DNA of 5,475 nt from a bacterium (GTDB lineage Bacteria > Actinomycetota > Actinomycetes > Actinomycetales > Actinomycetaceae): NCBI GenBank assembly GCA_030544165.1, contig JAUNRP010000141.1, forward strand, positions 1 to 5,475. The letters are read 5' to 3'. The stretch's first letter is position 1. Each line of letters starts with the position of its first letter. The notes under the pieces were generated by a model. It was not told the origin of the DNA and did not search any database. It saw nothing but the letters and a program-made list of their open reading frames with translations. Position numbers and translations under genes: made by a program. This document shows, piece by piece, positions 5,051 to 5,475 of this stretch.

Positions 5051-5063
5051 GACATAACGATAT
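5033..5063. promoter_or_regulatory. operator candidate 2, inverted half-sites around the -35 box
   Basis: ATATCGTTA (5033-5041) and its exact reverse complement TAACGATAT (5055-5063) flank the -35 hexamer. Half-site centres are 22 bp apart, about two helical turns, so both face the same side of the DNA. One half-site is shared with operator candidate 1, which suggests two overlapping modes of binding or two adjacent dimers. Confidence 0.6.
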
Positions 5064-5103
5064 CTGGTCGATCGACGCCCCCTTCCCGCCGCCCCTCCCC
5101 TCA

Positions 5104-5189
5104 CTCATGACAACGACACTTGCCAGCGACACGGGCGCGAAAATCGGCTCCGACACGCATTTCTCATCGGCAAGCGCCGTTGTCATGAG
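5104..5189. repeat. 86-bp palindromic element with 21-bp inverted ends
   Basis: The left arm at 5104-5124 (starting CTCATGACAACG) and the right arm at 5169-5189 (ending CGTTGTCATGAG) are inverted copies with 19 of 21 pairs matching, including 12 perfect outer pairs. The 44-bp centre carries CGACACG twice (5127-5133, 5151-5157), and CGACAC also occurs in the left arm. GC content is about 58% by hand count, against visibly more GC-rich DNA on both sides, so it looks like a discrete inserted unit. The loop is too long for a terminator, and none is needed between these divergent genes. No flanking target duplication is evident. It may be a small non-autonomous mobile or dispersed repeat; the identity is unknown. 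Confidence 0.7.
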
Positions 5190-5326
5190 GAGGCGGCCGC
5201 GGCGCGAGCGGGCAGAGCCGACGGCGGGCGGGCGGTGCCGGCCGCAGTCAGAGGCGGCCGAGGGCCGGGAGTGGGCCTTCGAGGGGAGCTCCGATCCCCC
5301 GCAGCGCGGCACCGCCCCCGCGGGCG
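5190..5326. other. GC-rich intergenic stretch with no recognisable feature
   Basis: This rest of the 362-bp gap (4977-5338) is very GC-rich and has no reading frame with homology, RNA gene or convincing regulatory dyad. A 10-bp direct repeat, GAGGCGGCCG at 5190-5199 and 5251-5260, is within what such composition gives by chance. Confidence 0.5.
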
Positions 5327-5332
5327 TAGCCT
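5327..5332 (+). promoter_or_regulatory. -10 box of the VOC gene, leaderless arrangement
   Basis: TAGCCT ends 6 nt before ATG 5339, with no Shine-Dalgarno sequence. Spacing is identical to that at the histidine kinase gene. No clear -35 box. Confidence 0.45.
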
Positions 5333-5338
5333 CAGGCC

Positions 5339-5475
5339 ATGGCACTGCGCTGGTACACGATCGTCATCGATTCACACGATCCCCAAGCCCTCGCCCGCTG
5401 GTGGGCCGAGACTCTCGAGTGGACTCTCGTCCACGACGAGCCCGAGGAGGCCGTCCTCATCCCACCGTGGGTGTC
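5339..5475 (+). CDS. VOC family (glyoxalase-fold) protein, 5' part only
   Basis: Only the first 45 codons are present; the window edge cuts the gene. The visible part reads MALRWYTIVIDSHDPQALAR followed by WWAETLEWTLVHDEPEEAVL, the first beta-alpha-beta unit of a vicinal-oxygen-chelate domain of the small Glyoxalase_6-like type that is abundant in actinobacteria. The DP-x-ALARWWAETLEW pattern is characteristic of that group. Some such proteins bind metal or confer drug resistance, but most have no known substrate, and the later metal-ligand positions are not in view. It is divergent from the PadR gene with 362 bp between the two starts, so a regulatory link to PadR is possible but not indicated by an operator near this end. 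Confidence 0.82.
   Translation, partial: MALRWYTIVIDSHDPQALARWWAETLEWTLVHDEPEEAVLIPPWV

Noticed and set aside
5190..5260. 10-bp direct repeat GAGGCGGCCG
   Set aside because: Short and made only of sequence typical of the surrounding very GC-rich DNA.
4995..5345. 116-codon minus-strand open frame over the intergenic region
   Set aside because: It covers the PadR promoter, the palindromic element and the VOC start; part of it merely reads through the inverted repeat, and it has no ribosome site or known domain.
1..5475. tRNA, rRNA, CRISPR array, transposase or riboswitch
   Set aside because: No matching sequence or structure was seen on either strand; repeats present are too few or too short for CRISPR.

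Overview
This window reads as chromosome of a high-GC Gram-positive bacterium (Actinomycetota, plausibly Micrococcales). The evidence is strong G/C bias at third codon positions, GC-rich intergenic DNA, family types common in that phylum (NarL-type two-component system, DUF4352, DUF2218, PadR with a Gly/Arg-rich leader, small VOC protein), and several genes whose start codon lies 6-8 nt after an actinobacterial-style TANNNT -10 box with no Shine-Dalgarno sequence, the layout of leaderless transcripts. The genus cannot be fixed from the sequence.

Layout. Positions 1-59 hold a 39-bp near-palindrome plus a third copy of its arm. A MarR-family regulator follows (124-636, +), with a partial-palindrome operator candidate touching its -10 box. 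It converges on a membrane-anchored DUF4352 protein (660-1415, -). That gene diverges, across 172 bp, from a two-component system: a multi-pass histidine kinase (1588-3069, +) and a NarL/FixJ response regulator (3081-3749, +). A DUF2218 protein with its own strong ribosome binding site follows (3841-4152, +) and converges on a PadR-family regulator (4167-4976, -) with a 110-residue Gly/Arg/Glu-rich N-terminal region. A 362-bp intergenic region carries the PadR promoter, operator-like dyads centred on it, and an 86-bp palindromic element. The window ends in the first 45 codons of a VOC (glyoxalase-fold) protein (5339-, +).

How the genes may work together. The kinase and regulator form an obvious pair. 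The divergent DUF4352 protein, with a single membrane anchor and an external immunoglobulin-like domain, is a possible accessory sensor or target of that pair, by position only. The PadR gene looks autoregulated: its near-consensus promoter (TTGACA-17-TATAGT) has one dyad filling the spacer and a second dyad centred on the -35 box. MarR, DUF2218 and VOC show no clear link to the rest.

The most unusual points are: four tandem 12-residue repeats inside the kinase ATPase domain just before its G-box; the repeat-expanded Arg/Gly region of PadR; the 86-bp inverted-repeat element; the 39-bp dyad at the left edge; and two independent 13-14 bp tandem duplications lying exactly over stop codons. No complete new multi-gene system is evident.
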